DNA from: Calvatia gigantea
Taxonomy: Eukaryota > Basidiomycota > Agaricomycetes > Agaricales > Lycoperdaceae
Direction of reading: 5' to 3'
Length of the DNA stretch: 64,000 bases
NCBI GenBank assembly: GCA_025093985.1
Contig: JACAAK010000003.1
Coordinates: forward strand, 2,108,001-2,172,000
Shown piece after piece: positions 9,636-19,685 of this stretch; position 1 is the stretch's first letter, and every line of letters starts with the position of its first letter. The position numbers were made by a program, and so were the translations under genes. The notes beneath the pieces are model-generated. The model saw nothing but the letters and a program-made list of their open reading frames with translations, was not told where the DNA came from and searched no databases.

Positions 9636-11677
9636 CTACCAATTCTCAAAATCCCCAAACCCAACCCTCCGCTTCTTCTTTGGTTCATCTGATGTCGTGT
9701 CCCCATTGGCACTTATCTCTGCCTTTGGTCTCTTCATATTGAGGTTGAGGTATTTCCCAACACCACCAGTCACACTGTCCCCTGTCCCAAATGCGGCGGT
9801 ATTTGACCCGACTTTCAACCCAAACCAATTTATATCGTCTTTCTGCTTTTCACTCTGCGGTTGATCTCCATTTGGTGATTCTGCTGCTTGTTGTCGAGCA
9901 AGTTTCTTCGCGTGGCGTTTTTTGTATTCCTCGAATGGGTCTTGGTAACTGCACACTTGTTAGAAGTTTAAGGAAGGATCGAAAGAACACTCACATGACA
10001 ACCTGTGTGATGCGGATGGGTTTGGCAGGACGGTCCCCAGCTTTCACTGGTATTTTTTCGATGGTATCTAGAACGTCTTCACCACCTACAAGTTTACCAA
10101 ACACGGTGTGCTTTTTATCGAGATGGGGCGTGGGTTTGAAAGTGATATACCATTGTGATCTAGGATATATAATTCAGTGTCTCCTTTCGCATGTCGCTTG
10201 CTAGGAGTGTGTTACCCGTTAGTAGCAGGCCCTTTGTTCGCCATGGCCAGGGTTCCTCGACTATCGTGGGCTGCTGCACCTTTGAGGTCATATTCATCTC
10301 GGAATGGTTGGCCCCAATAAGATTCGCCTCCGGCCCCTGTACCTGTTGGGTCTCCGGTTTGAACCTAACAAAGTAATAAGCCTCAAAGCCAGCGGGAAGG
10401 AGCGGATGTCTCACCATAAACCCAGGAACCAACCGGTGGAACAAGCAGTTGTCATATTTTCCTGCCTTGGCAAGCATTAGGAAGTTGTAACATGTTTTTG
10501 GTGCCTATCATGAATCTTCAACATTGGTATACAATCCAGCAAGCGGATTCCGCTAGTGTGAAAGCGGACCTTCTCGCAGTACAGCTCCAAGTTGAGACTC
10601 CCGCCTCCGAGCGATGTAACAACGCGCACATACGCCCTATGTTTACCCACATCCTTATCCTTCCCCTTTTTCTTCCCGCTGGGATTGAGGAATTCTTCAA
10701 ACATGAGTTCTTCTTCATCCCAGAGGAGTTTTGCGCTTTGTGTGTGCGGATCTACAGATGTCGATGTGAGTGCTGCACCAGGGAGACCACTTGAGTATGG
10801 TGAGATATTCCCTGTTGAGGATTGTTAGCTACTCCGGGGGGAAATGGGAAAGGGAGGCGACGGACATGGTTCAGCGGCCTTCTTGGCTGCTGTGACGGGT
10901 CCTGCGGGTGCAGGTTTAGTTGCGGCTTTGGCATCCTTAGTTCCAGCTGTTGGCTGTGCAGTTTTATTCGATGTTGCTGTCGAGTTTGTAGCAGGTACTG
11001 ACACCGAAGGCATTCCATGTGGATTCTGGAGCGTGATGATGTCCGTCCTGACATCAAGCGTCAATATTTCAGGCCCACATTGAGTTATAGAAGACTCACT
11101 TTTTTATAGGAACGTCAGCCAATAGGTCCCTGTTACCTTTGACACTCTCCGCGAGGTAGACATTGCCGGTAGTAGCGACAGCAACTATGTGTGAGTGTTC
11201 ACTGAAAGGTTTGAATGAGATGGGATCGTGGATCTCCCCCGTGGCTTCCTTCCGTGAGTAATGGAGTGTTATGAGGTCTATTGGAGCCAAGGGTCCTTTT
11301 GTAACTGGATGGGTATTGTTATGTTGTCTGCGGGAGGGGGTATGTGAAGGATTCTGGGCGTGAATGGGGAGGACTAGGACATACTTTAGCCAAGGGATGA
11401 TGTTAACTAGGTCGAACACCGTTCCTGTACCATCAGAATTGCGGGCACAAACAGGATGTGAAAATGGTTGGAAAGAGAGGGCACAACAGTCAAATGGTGT
11501 CCGTGCTCCTGGGTGGGGGGCTTCTTGCTTTCTAGGTGAATATGTTAATCACAATGCAGACACTGTGAGGTCGAGAGAGCCTTACGCCTTGTAACCGACG
11601 GAAGAAGAGTGGGAGCCGAACTTTCCGGTGTGTTCTTCATGTGTGATATAGAGCTTGTTAGAATTTCCGTGACCCAT
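9636..11677 (-). CDS. U-box peptidyl-prolyl isomerase CYP60/PPIL2-type
   Basis: Nuclear cyclophilin with a U-box, associated with spliceosomes and ubiquitin ligation in other eukaryotes. The start ATG at 11677 opens [20 protein letters not shown], the signature N-terminus of this family. After the first exon comes the U-box region (IIPWLKY, then [20 protein letters not shown] and [20 protein letters not shown]), an Ala/Pro/Thr-rich linker after [15 protein letters not shown], then the cyclophilin domain: [55 protein letters not shown] segment, [19 protein letters not shown] and [17 protein letters not shown]. The tail is [18 protein letters not shown] and ends with a basic [14 protein letters not shown]. 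Stop at 9636. It is divergent from the PPR gene with only 172 bp between start codons. Confidence 0.93.
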
Positions 11678-11849
11678 GAGCACAGTGAGGTGAAATTGAT
11701 AGACGTTGAGGTCAAGCTCGGCGCAGTGTACGCACTTGGTGAAATCAGTGACAGAGGCTTTCCGGTGTTTGGTACATAAATCTGCTGCGACCAAACAAAC
11801 CCAGAAATATCTTGGACCGCTCTCAGAGTTTGTTGAGACCGCAGAACTA

Positions 11850-14135
11850 ATGCTCTGCCATGCACCGGTACAGGCACGGCAACTGCTTTTCCTTGACTTT
11901 CTAGCCCCTTCATTGGTTTTAAGGACACGTCCTTACTCTACGCAATCCCAGGCCCACAAGTCGGAGAAACCTCCATTTCCACTTCAAGCCTCCTCTACAT
12001 CCGCCCTCTTCGCCAAACTAAGAAACAACGTCCATGCTCTCAACAACTCACCTACGACGTCCTCAGCTCATTATCTCCCACCTGACAAACTCCGGCTCTT
12101 CAACCAGACCATCGCAAATATACGTAAATCTCTCGAAACCAAAAAACGCGACGATGCTCTGGTTCTCAAACACTGGCAAACTCTTAACAAGTTGAAGCTG
12201 ATACACTTGCTCGGTCATGGGCAACTTGCGCCCTTGTCGAATCTGATGATACATTCTTTTCTGACACCAAGTCAGAAAGCTGAGCATGGGAAGCCCGGAC
12301 GACTTGTTATTGACCCTTCAACGAGGAAATTGATCGAGAACGTTGCGTTGCTCGCAGCCAGAGGAGATTCCCTCGATGCTATCAATATTTTGATGCAGCA
12401 TTATATCAGGGAGGGGGACACCCGGGCTATCCTTGACTTGTATGACAAGTTCATGAGCCTAATTGGGGACAGGGACTTGAAGATGGAATATAACGTTGAC
12501 GGAGAGAGCGGTGAGGGCGAGGGCGAGGAAAAAGAGTCAGGAGAGGTGGGGGACCTACTCGCGACAGGTATAGAGCTCAAGTCCAGTCGCATTTCTGTCG
12601 CTGCAGGACGTGTGCATTTGGTCCTGGCAGCGGTTACTGCCCATGCGATGAGAGATTCGTTCAAGGACGCGTTGGACCTATGCTTATCAACTGTCATTCA
12701 GTTGGAGCTATCTACTAGCCTTACCTTCCTTCAGACGGCACTAGGGCATGACTCTTGCCTCCAAGACAAAGTCAAGACATATTTGCTCCGTCTTAGGACT
12801 GCCAAACTCGTATCGCGTCCTGGGGTTTTCTCCAGCCAGGTAACGCAAATGGGTAACCGTCGATCAACGAAAGCGCTCGAAAAGCTATACATGAACCTCG
12901 TAGATGAACTCTCAAGTGATGATACATATCTTGCAGCCGATCCCTCGCTTGTCACTGACAAGAAGACAGTTGCCCTCACTGGGATAGGTTGGAACGCTCT
13001 CCTTACCACATTCCTCAAGTGCGAAAGGAAGGATCTGGCAGGCCGCCTGTGGGACGACATGACACGGTTTGGAGTTCCTCCAGGAGTTTCCATGTGGACA
13101 GCGTTAATCGATACGTACGAGCAAATACGCGCTACCGACGATGCCCTTGCCGCTTGGAACATGATGCTCAAGCAAGGTATTGAACCCGACGCACTAGCAT
13201 ACCGGGCTATCATTTCTGCATTATTCAAGGGTCGTCGACCGAGGGTGGCTATGGAAACGTTCTCCAAGTTTAAAGCGCTTCCAGTTAAGGAGTACAATGT
13301 CCATCATCTCAGTGTTTGGAATACAGTCCTTCATGGACTGTGTGCATCGAATTGTGCACCAGAAGCAGAATTGCTACGAGAGGAAATGGAAAAGCACGGC
13401 CCCAAACCCGACGACGTCACCTACAACACCTTTGTCAACTACTACGGTCGTCGCGGACAATTTCAGGGGGTTGCAGCAACACTCCGGGCTATGAAGAAGG
13501 CGGGTCTAAATGGAGACGTATTCACATTCACAACAATCCTCTCCGCACTTCTGAAAGCTGGAAAGACGGACGCGGCGGAGCTTGTCCTGGCTTTAATGGA
13601 TAAACAAGGAGTCAAGCGAAATGTAGCACTTTATACAACCCTCATTGATCACCAGCTACGGGAAGGAGGCGAGAAAAACTTCCAGGCAGCTATGAGGATG
13701 CTAGAAATAATGGAAAACGACCCGCAGAACCCCCCGAACGAGATCACGTATACTTCTGTCCTGTCAAGCCTCTACCGTATCTCGTGGATGGATCCTGAAG
13801 AGCTGAAGAAACGGGAGGCGGATATTATTAAGAAGATACGGCACAGAGGTGTTTCCCTCGGTCTGCCGACATACCACTTGCTTTTGAAGGCATGCCTTGT
13901 ATATCCGCATGAGAATGGCGTGCACCAGGCACTAGCCTATTTTGAGGAGATGAAAAGACGGGAGATTCCTATTATAAACACGACATGGTACATCCTGTTT
14001 GCTGGGCTACTGAATAGAGGGGAGTGGGACATTGCTGATAAGCTGGTAGCGGAGATGTATGCGTCTGGGATCCATCCAACAGGGTCTCTCCTGCGTTTGG
14101 TGCATCGTATCAATAATAGGATGGTAGAAAGCTGA
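11850..14135 (+). CDS. Pentatricopeptide repeat (PPR) protein, probably mitochondrial
   Basis: 761-residue intronless reading frame. PPR proteins bind organellar RNA and act in its stability, processing or translation. I chose the ATG at 11850 although the frame is open further upstream (to 11706), because upstream codons overlap the CYP60 leader and because MLCHAPVQARQLLFLDFLAP followed by RTRPYSTQS is a typical mitochondrial presequence with an RPYST processing-like motif. Tandem helical repeats are clear from about residue 370: WNALLTTFLKCERKDLAGRL, WTALIDTYEQIRATDDALAA, YRAIISALFKGRRPRVAMET, WNTVLHGLCA, YNTFVNYYGRRGQFQGVAAT, FTTILSALLKAGKTDAAELV, YTTLIDHQLREGGEKNFQAA, each about 35 residues apart. 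A Glu/Gly-rich insert lies near residues 215-235. Specific RNA target is unknown. Confidence 0.9.
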   Translation: MLCHAPVQARQLLFLDFLAPSLVLRTRPYSTQSQAHKSEKPPFPLQASSTSALFAKLRNNVHALNNSPTTSSAHYLPPDKLRLFNQTIANIRKSLETKKRDDALVLKHWQTLNKLKLIHLLGHGQLAPLSNLMIHSFLTPSQKAEHGKPGRLVIDPSTRKLIENVALLAARGDSLDAINILMQHYIREGDTRAILDLYDKFMSLIGDRDLKMEYNVDGESGEGEGEEKESGEVGDLLATGIELKSSRISVAAGRVHLVLAAVTAHAMRDSFKDALDLCLSTVIQLELSTSLTFLQTALGHDSCLQDKVKTYLLRLRTAKLVSRPGVFSSQVTQMGNRRSTKALEKLYMNLVDELSSDDTYLAADPSLVTDKKTVALTGIGWNALLTTFLKCERKDLAGRLWDDMTRFGVPPGVSMWTALIDTYEQIRATDDALAAWNMMLKQGIEPDALAYRAIISALFKGRRPRVAMETFSKFKALPVKEYNVHHLSVWNTVLHGLCASNCAPEAELLREEMEKHGPKPDDVTYNTFVNYYGRRGQFQGVAATLRAMKKAGLNGDVFTFTTILSALLKAGKTDAAELVLALMDKQGVKRNVALYTTLIDHQLREGGEKNFQAAMRMLEIMENDPQNPPNEITYTSVLSSLYRISWMDPEELKKREADIIKKIRHRGVSLGLPTYHLLLKACLVYPHENGVHQALAYFEEMKRREIPIINTTWYILFAGLLNRGEWDIADKLVAEMYASGIHPTGSLLRLVHRINNRMVES

Positions 14136-14203
14136 CGGGGAACGTACATACCACTTTTGTCTAATGTAGAGCTGGTAATGCTTAGGAACCACGGTTTAAG
14201 CGT

Positions 14204-14505
14204 TTACGGCGTGACGAAGCGTCGTTCACCGAATAAGAACGCCTTCCCGAGCCCAAGGCGAAGGTAGCGAGCGAATGCTATACAAATTCAGTTGCAAGAA
14301 TAGGGTGCGTACAACGACACATACCCCAGTGACTCCATCTACGACCCATCCATTTGCCGAGAAAAGGAAGAAGGACGACAGAAACGAGCTGTTTGAGCTG
14401 CTGGAGACTTTCCTCCCACTCCTCTTGGGCTAGGCGATATTCCTCATCAGAATCGTCGGAGGACACGGAGGAGATGCCGTCGATGGATGCTACAGAGCGT
14501 GGCAT
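14204..14505 (-). CDS. MIM2: Mitochondrial outer-membrane import factor MIM2
   Basis: 84-residue protein from exons 14505-14325 and 14277-14204 (phase 1 intron with GTATGTG start and TATAG end). N-terminal half is acidic (SSDDSDEEYRLAQEEWEES), followed by a single hydrophobic span LKQLVSVVLLPFLGKWMGRR and WSHWGAFARYLRLGLGKAF, ending RRFVTP. This layout (acidic cytosolic part, one span with small residues, basic flank) and the length fit fungal Mim2, partner of Mim1 in inserting alpha-helical outer-membrane proteins. Identification is from remembered family features rather than a search. It is divergent from the sugar transporter gene. Confidence 0.75.
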
Positions 14506-14701
14506 TTGGCTGAGGAGGTGAACGGAAGAGGAAAGGTAATGCAAGTAATTATAACCCTGCTTTTGATGATAATTTGATCGTAATTCTGCACTTCGGTGAC
14601 TTAGCCCGACGCAAAGTAGGGCCCACCTGCTGCTTAACCCCAACTGGGCTTTGTCCCCTGGCCTTCTTTCTTTCCTACTACGTCCTAACTGGGGGCGTGT
14701 C

Positions 14702-17334
14702 ATGGTCAACAGGGCCCTCAACGTTCCTCCCCGGCGTAGGCTAGTGGGGAAGCCTCTCCTGTACGCTATGTCAATCTTTGCCAGTATAGGCGTCTTCTTA
14801 GTGAGCTGGCAAAGCTTTTCCTGGCTATCTTACTGTTGAGATATTTACCCATTGTATTTCACAGTTTGGATATGACCAAGGGTAATTATCTTGGTAATTT
14901 CATTCCTGCCAGTATTGACCGAAACACCGCAGCGTCATGAGTGGGATTATCACCGGTCTGTATTTCCGTAAGTATTTCCAAGAACCAACCGCTCTGGAAG
15001 TTGGAACCATGGTTGCGGTTCTCGAGGTTGGGGCTTTCAGTGCGTCATAGATTCCTTTCTTTCCATGTCAATGTCTGAGGCGCAACCTGGGACTTTAGTT
15101 ACTTCGCTTGCCGCTGGCCGGATTGGTGATAGTTTAGGGAGGAGAGGGACGTTACTCAGTGGGGCTATCGCATTCACCATCGGTGGTGCCATACAGACAT
15201 TTACAATCGGATTTTGGTCGATGATCCTTGGCAGGGTTGTTAGCGGCTTCGGTGTTGGTTTACTCTCGTGCGTCTGTCTCTCTCGTTGCTGGCCTGGTGT
15301 TAACATCAGCTAGCAGGACCATTGTTCCCATATACCAGAGTGAAATTTCCCCGCCAAATCATGTATGTCTTTTTCTACCCCTACCCTATCCATACCCAGA
15401 CGTTTTCCCCAGAGAGGTGCACTGGCATGCATGGAATTCACCGGAAACATCATTGGATACTCATCTTCAGTCGTACGTCCTGTTCCTATGCACCGTCAAC
15501 GAGCTCATCGAGCTTTACCAGTGGACTGATTACTTTTGCTCTTTCATTGACTCTGATCTTTCCTGGCGGATACCCCTTTTCATACAATGCGTGATCGGAT
15601 CTATCCTTGTAGCAGGTACCTTTGTGCTACCAGAGAGCCCCAGGTGGCTCATCGACAAGGATCAATTCGCGGAAGGGTTGAGAGTTATTGCCGATTTGCA
15701 TGGCGGTGACCCCAATGACCCCATTGCCTTGGCCGAATACCAGGAGATTAAAGAAAAGGTACTTGAAGAGGTGTGCATTCCCGGTGATCGCATTTCAGGC
15801 AAAAATAATATTGATGAAAATTTGATACCATCCAAAGCGCGAATCAGGAGAGGGGCGTTCATATTTGACGATGTGGAAGAAATATAAACGACGCGTGTTG
15901 CTTGCTATGTCGTCGCAGGCTTTCGCACAATTGGTATGTTATGTTTTACTCTACTCGTTGGGACGTATTTCCTTAACCTGTGATTCTTAGAACGGCATCA
16001 ACGGTATGTGCAAAGGTTTTGGTGCCTTACTCTTACTGACGGTTGCCTAGTCATTTCTTATTACGCTCGTGAGTTCCTCCCCCTTCATAATCGACTCATC
16101 ATGGTAACCCGCCCACCTAGCTCGAGTGTTCGAAGGTTCGTTTTCATATCCACCAGGCGTTTTGAATTGTCGACCTGACATGTGTTCCCACCTATGATAT
16201 GTTCAGAAGCAGGATGGGTTGGTCGTCAAGCTATTCTAATGACGGGTATCAACTCTATCATATATATTCTTAGTACCCTCCCAACGTGAGACTAACCGTC
16301 ATTTACACGGAGATATGAGCGCTGACACTAAACAAATTCTGCCAGATGGATCTTAGTTGATCGTTGGGGCCGTCGTGCGATCTTGCTATCTGGAGCTGTC
16401 GTTGTGCGTGCTTCTCTTCCACCGGACACTTCTGCTCCGGGCACCTCTCCGACCGCGACAGGATTGCGAAAAAATTGATGCAAATTTGTTTCTAGATGGC
16501 CCTCGCTCTGGCCGCGACCGGATATTGGATGTATATTGACGTTCCGGCTACCCCCAATGCTGTCGTTGCTTGTGTGATTATCTTTAACGCCGCGTTTGGA
16601 TTTAGTTGGGGGCCTATTCCGTGGTTGTATCCTCCTGAGGTTTGTTCAAACGTCGCTTGGGCAATTTTAAGGTATCTGAGCATCTATCCGTCAGATCATG
16701 CCTCTTGAATTCCGAGCGAAGGGTGTCTCTCTTTCCACTGCGACGAATTGGGCATTTAATTGGCTCGTGGGAGAAGTAACACCGTACTTGCAAGAGTCAA
16801 TCGAGTGGAGATTGTACCCCATGCATGGATTCTTCTGTGCTTGCAGCTTTGTTGTAGGTGAGTACATTGGCAATTTCTAAGTAGGGGTGATTCACTGACA
16901 ACGACGAATAGTTTACTTCCGTGCGTTGACCAAACTTTCCTTCCGTTGGTTCCCTACTCAGAATAATGTGTTATTTAAAGTGTACCCCGAAACCAAAGGC
17001 GTGCCGCTGGAAGAGATGGATGCAGTATTTGGAGAAGGTCTGCTTTTTTCCGTTCACCCAGCTGATTACATGATGAACATTGAATTATTCTCAACACGCC
17101 ACAGATGCCCGCGCGGGAGTGCTCGAGGAGGAGATACCATCAGAAGAAGTACCCTTGGCTGGCCATACTCTTTCCTCTATATCCACATTTCATCAATTTA
17201 CACACCCCTCTCGACTCGAAGCATATGGATTTATGGGTAGGGCGGCTGGAAGTGCCGTTGGATGGTTCAGGGGGTTATTTAGATTTAGAAGTGGGAAGGA
17301 TTATGCGCCTATTGCGAGTAATGAACGAGATTAA
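14702..17334 (+). CDS. MFS sugar/polyol:H+ symporter
   Basis: Sugar-porter family member of the plasma membrane, about 540 residues, 12 spans expected. Order of motifs: MVNRALNVPPRRRLVGKPLL and SIFASIGVFL (span 1), VMSGIITGLYF-like segment, VTSLAAGRIGDSLGRRGTLL (the GxxxD(R/K)xGRR loop 2-3 signature), GRVVSGFGVGLLS, TIVPIYQSEISP, LPESPRWLIDKDQ (PESPRWL), QLNGINVISYYAPRVFEEAG (span 7 sugar-binding QxxGxNxxxYY), LVDRWGRRAILLSGA, GFSWGPIPWLYPPEIMPLEF and RAKGVSLSTATNWAFNW, YPETKGVPLEEMDAVFGE (PETKG), then a hydrophilic tail ending APIASNERD. Span 7 is split into three microexons, 15991-16003, 16051-16068 and 16121-16135. Substrate (glucose, quinate, polyol) cannot be fixed. Start chosen at 14702 for lack of an in-frame alternative close to span 1. 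Confidence 0.9.
15991..16135 (+). other. Three consecutive microexons of the sugar porter gene
   Basis: Exons of 13 nt (15991-16003), 18 nt (16051-16068) and 15 nt (16121-16135), separated by introns of 47 and 52 nt and followed by a 71-nt intron. Each intron starts GT (GTATGT, GTGAGT, GTTCGT) and ends AG. Joined, they keep frame and rebuild the conserved span-7 motif NGIN-VISYYA-PRVFEE. Confidence 0.8.
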
Positions 17335-17538
17335 CTCTCCCAAGTCATTGGCCGGATCGACAAGGAGCTAGTACTTGCAGTAATCTGAGCTGTGTACTAT
17401 CTTGCTCACACCGCCTTGATTTCTCTTGACTGTTTGAGCAAGCAGCGGGTTCCGGATTTTAAATTTCAGCCTGCACCCATGTTATGCCAAACTTACTCTT
17501 GGTGCGTCCCAAAAAATGGGCAGACGCGTAATAAATAG

Positions 17539-17544
17539 CACGTG
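17539..17544. promoter_or_regulatory. CACGTG E-box before the MRH4-like gene
   Basis: CACGTG palindrome 58 bp before the chosen start codon at 17602, next to ATAAATAG. Could be a bHLH site, or chance. Confidence 0.25.
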
Positions 17545-17601
17545 ATACTCCATGAATCCTCTTTCTTGAGTTCTTCTGCGGCAAGAGTGGTTGGCTTACC
17601 T

Positions 17602-19563
17602 ATGTCATACGTTCTCGCGCCGCCTTCGTGGACGTTACTCTTGGCAAGTTCGCGATGTACCGTCAGCCGAAGTGGAGGTGTTACATGCAGGAGCTGTCGG
17701 GGGAGGAGATTATTGAACACTACAACGATTGCGCTCACCCGGGACTCCGTCGCTGCAACTGTGCAACCTCTGCTTGGTAAAGAAGGAAAGGGAGCAGGTA
17801 GCGAGGAGAACAGGGAGAAGTGGGAGTCTTTGGGATTGAGGAAAGCTCTAGTTGAAGGTTTGCTACGCGCGTACCCAGATGTGGTCACTCCTACCGTTGC
17901 CCAACAGAGATTCATTCCTGCAATTCTGGAAGGGAAAGATATACTTTTGAAGGATGAGACTGGAAGTGGAAAGTGCGTAATATTCTCGTTCCGTATTATA
18001 CGCTTACTCATTTCTTATCGTACAGGTCGTTCGGTCTTGCACTGGCACTCCTAGGAAAGCCTCGTGTCAGATACGTCGGTAAAGGCCTTCTCGGGAAGCC
18101 TGAAGAACGGGAAAGCGTCACTTCGCTCGTCTTGGTTCCACACTCCAATTTGGCGCACCAATATTTGAATTGGGTGCAACGTATCGCCGAAGCCTCGGCT
18201 CCAACGGAAGGAGTTAATCTTGACATGGAGCGGATAGCACAGCACCTCACACGCGATGGACAACAACATCTCAATTGGGCGTTCCGAAAACTAGAGAAGA
18301 AACCCCATATTCTTATCAGTACACCGCAAGCTCTGCTAGATGTGTACAAGCAAGATCCTGATTTGGTGCCATTGCAATATCTAAGTACAGTTGTTGTGGA
18401 TGAAGTGGATTATCTGATCGAAACCGTGCCGAAGAAGGATCCGGAGAGGTCATGGAAGGGGTCGCACGACAAGGCGGTGAAAAAGATCAAAAAACATCCG
18501 GGACCTACGAGAGAGCTACTGGATCTGATCTATGTGGCAAGGAAGGAAGTCAATAGGAAGGTGCAAGAAGAGCGGGAAAGTGGGAGGGAAAGGCATCAGA
18601 AGGGCGCGTTTACAGGTGGAGGCAGCATACCCGGACCGCAGTTGGTGCTTTCGAGCGCAACGCTCAGACGGCACTTGAGCAACTATTTGTTCGAGGAGAG
18701 TGGGTGGTTGAACGGCAGGTTCATGGCCAAAGTGAAAGATACGGGGTCCCGGCCACTGAAGAAGAACCAGGACATGGGGGAGCAGGAGGCGGAAGAGAAG
18801 GTGCGGGAGGCGGCTAAGAGTGGGCGCGTGAAGCATTGCATAATCGAAGTTTCTGACAAGGAGATTCGGAATGTGGAAGGTGCGCTGAAATTGGAAGAAA
18901 GTTCTGACGAGTTCGATGCCACGGAGGAATTGGCAGAAGCGAAGAGGATATTTTCGAGCACAGCAGGTGAGCCGGCAACGTCATGCGACAGAAATTCAAG
19001 GTGGAGTGTGATACATCCCAAGATTGAGTTATTACTGACTAGTCTGCGTGACAGGCGGGTATGTTGAAAAGTATCAAAACACGCCGTCCCCTTTCAATCC
19101 TAATGCACTAGAAGCGATCGCAACGGCTGTTGCACTGGATGTGCCGAGACTCGCGCTGTTGGTTATCCCATCAAGTGCACCCGTGTATCGCGCGGTGTAT
19201 GAACTCCGTGAGATAGGTCTGGATGCACGAGTATTGGATCCTCAGAAGCCAGCGATGGGAAACGAGGGAGACGAGGATCCAGTCCTGCTTGTCACAACAC
19301 TGGCGATGGCCCGCGGGCTGGATATCCCGGAGGCAACACATGTATTTTCCCTCGGAATCCCGGATGGGCCTCAGGTTACCGGCCGAACGGTAGATGCGTA
19401 TGTACACGTGTCGGGCCGAGTTGGACGATTTGGACGTCGGGGGACGGTGATTACCATCGTTAATAGTGGGTTGGAGGCCGGGCGGTTGAGTGAGGGTGAA
19501 CGGATGAAGAGGATTCTGAGGGAGATCGGGGTATTACCTGTCCGATTTAGGCAGTTTGAGTAG
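17602..19563 (+). CDS. DEAD-box-type RNA helicase, mitochondrial MRH4-like
   Basis: 606 residues from exons 17602-17972, 18026-18966 and 19055-19563. The last intron (GTGAGC..ACAG with TTACTGAC branch site) is needed to reach the second helicase domain. The start has MSYVLAPPSWTLLLASSRCT and further Arg-rich, acid-poor sequence, fitting a mitochondrial presequence; an in-frame ATG also exists at 17542. Helicase motifs: Q-like PTVAQQRFIPAILEGKDILL, motif I KDETGSGKSFG, Ia VLVPHSNLAHQYL, Ib ISTPQALLD, motif II VDEVDYL, motif III SSATLRRHL, then in domain 2 STLAMARGLDIPEATHV-like segment (TTLAMARGLDIPE) and motif VI HVSGRVGRFGRRG. Mrh4 works in assembly of the mitochondrial large ribosomal subunit. 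Divergent motif II (VDEVD instead of VDEAD) and long inserts agree with Mrh4-like proteins. The exact orthology is inferred. Confidence 0.8.
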
Positions 19564-19685
19564 TAAACCGGAGAAGCACCATATCTGGAAATAGCCGCAA
19601 TGTAACACTTTAGTGGTTTCAACGGATTAATTTGTCTGATGTTCCATAACGCTGGTTTTCGTCTTCTCTTCCCCAGCCACCATCT

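Noticed and set aside
11706..11849. Upstream extension of the PPR frame
   Set aside because: It runs into the divergent CYP60 leader, and the ATG at 11850 gives a much better mitochondrial presequence.
12731..13297. 188-codon antisense frame inside the PPR gene
   Set aside because: Antisense shadow of a strongly supported repeat protein; no motif of its own.
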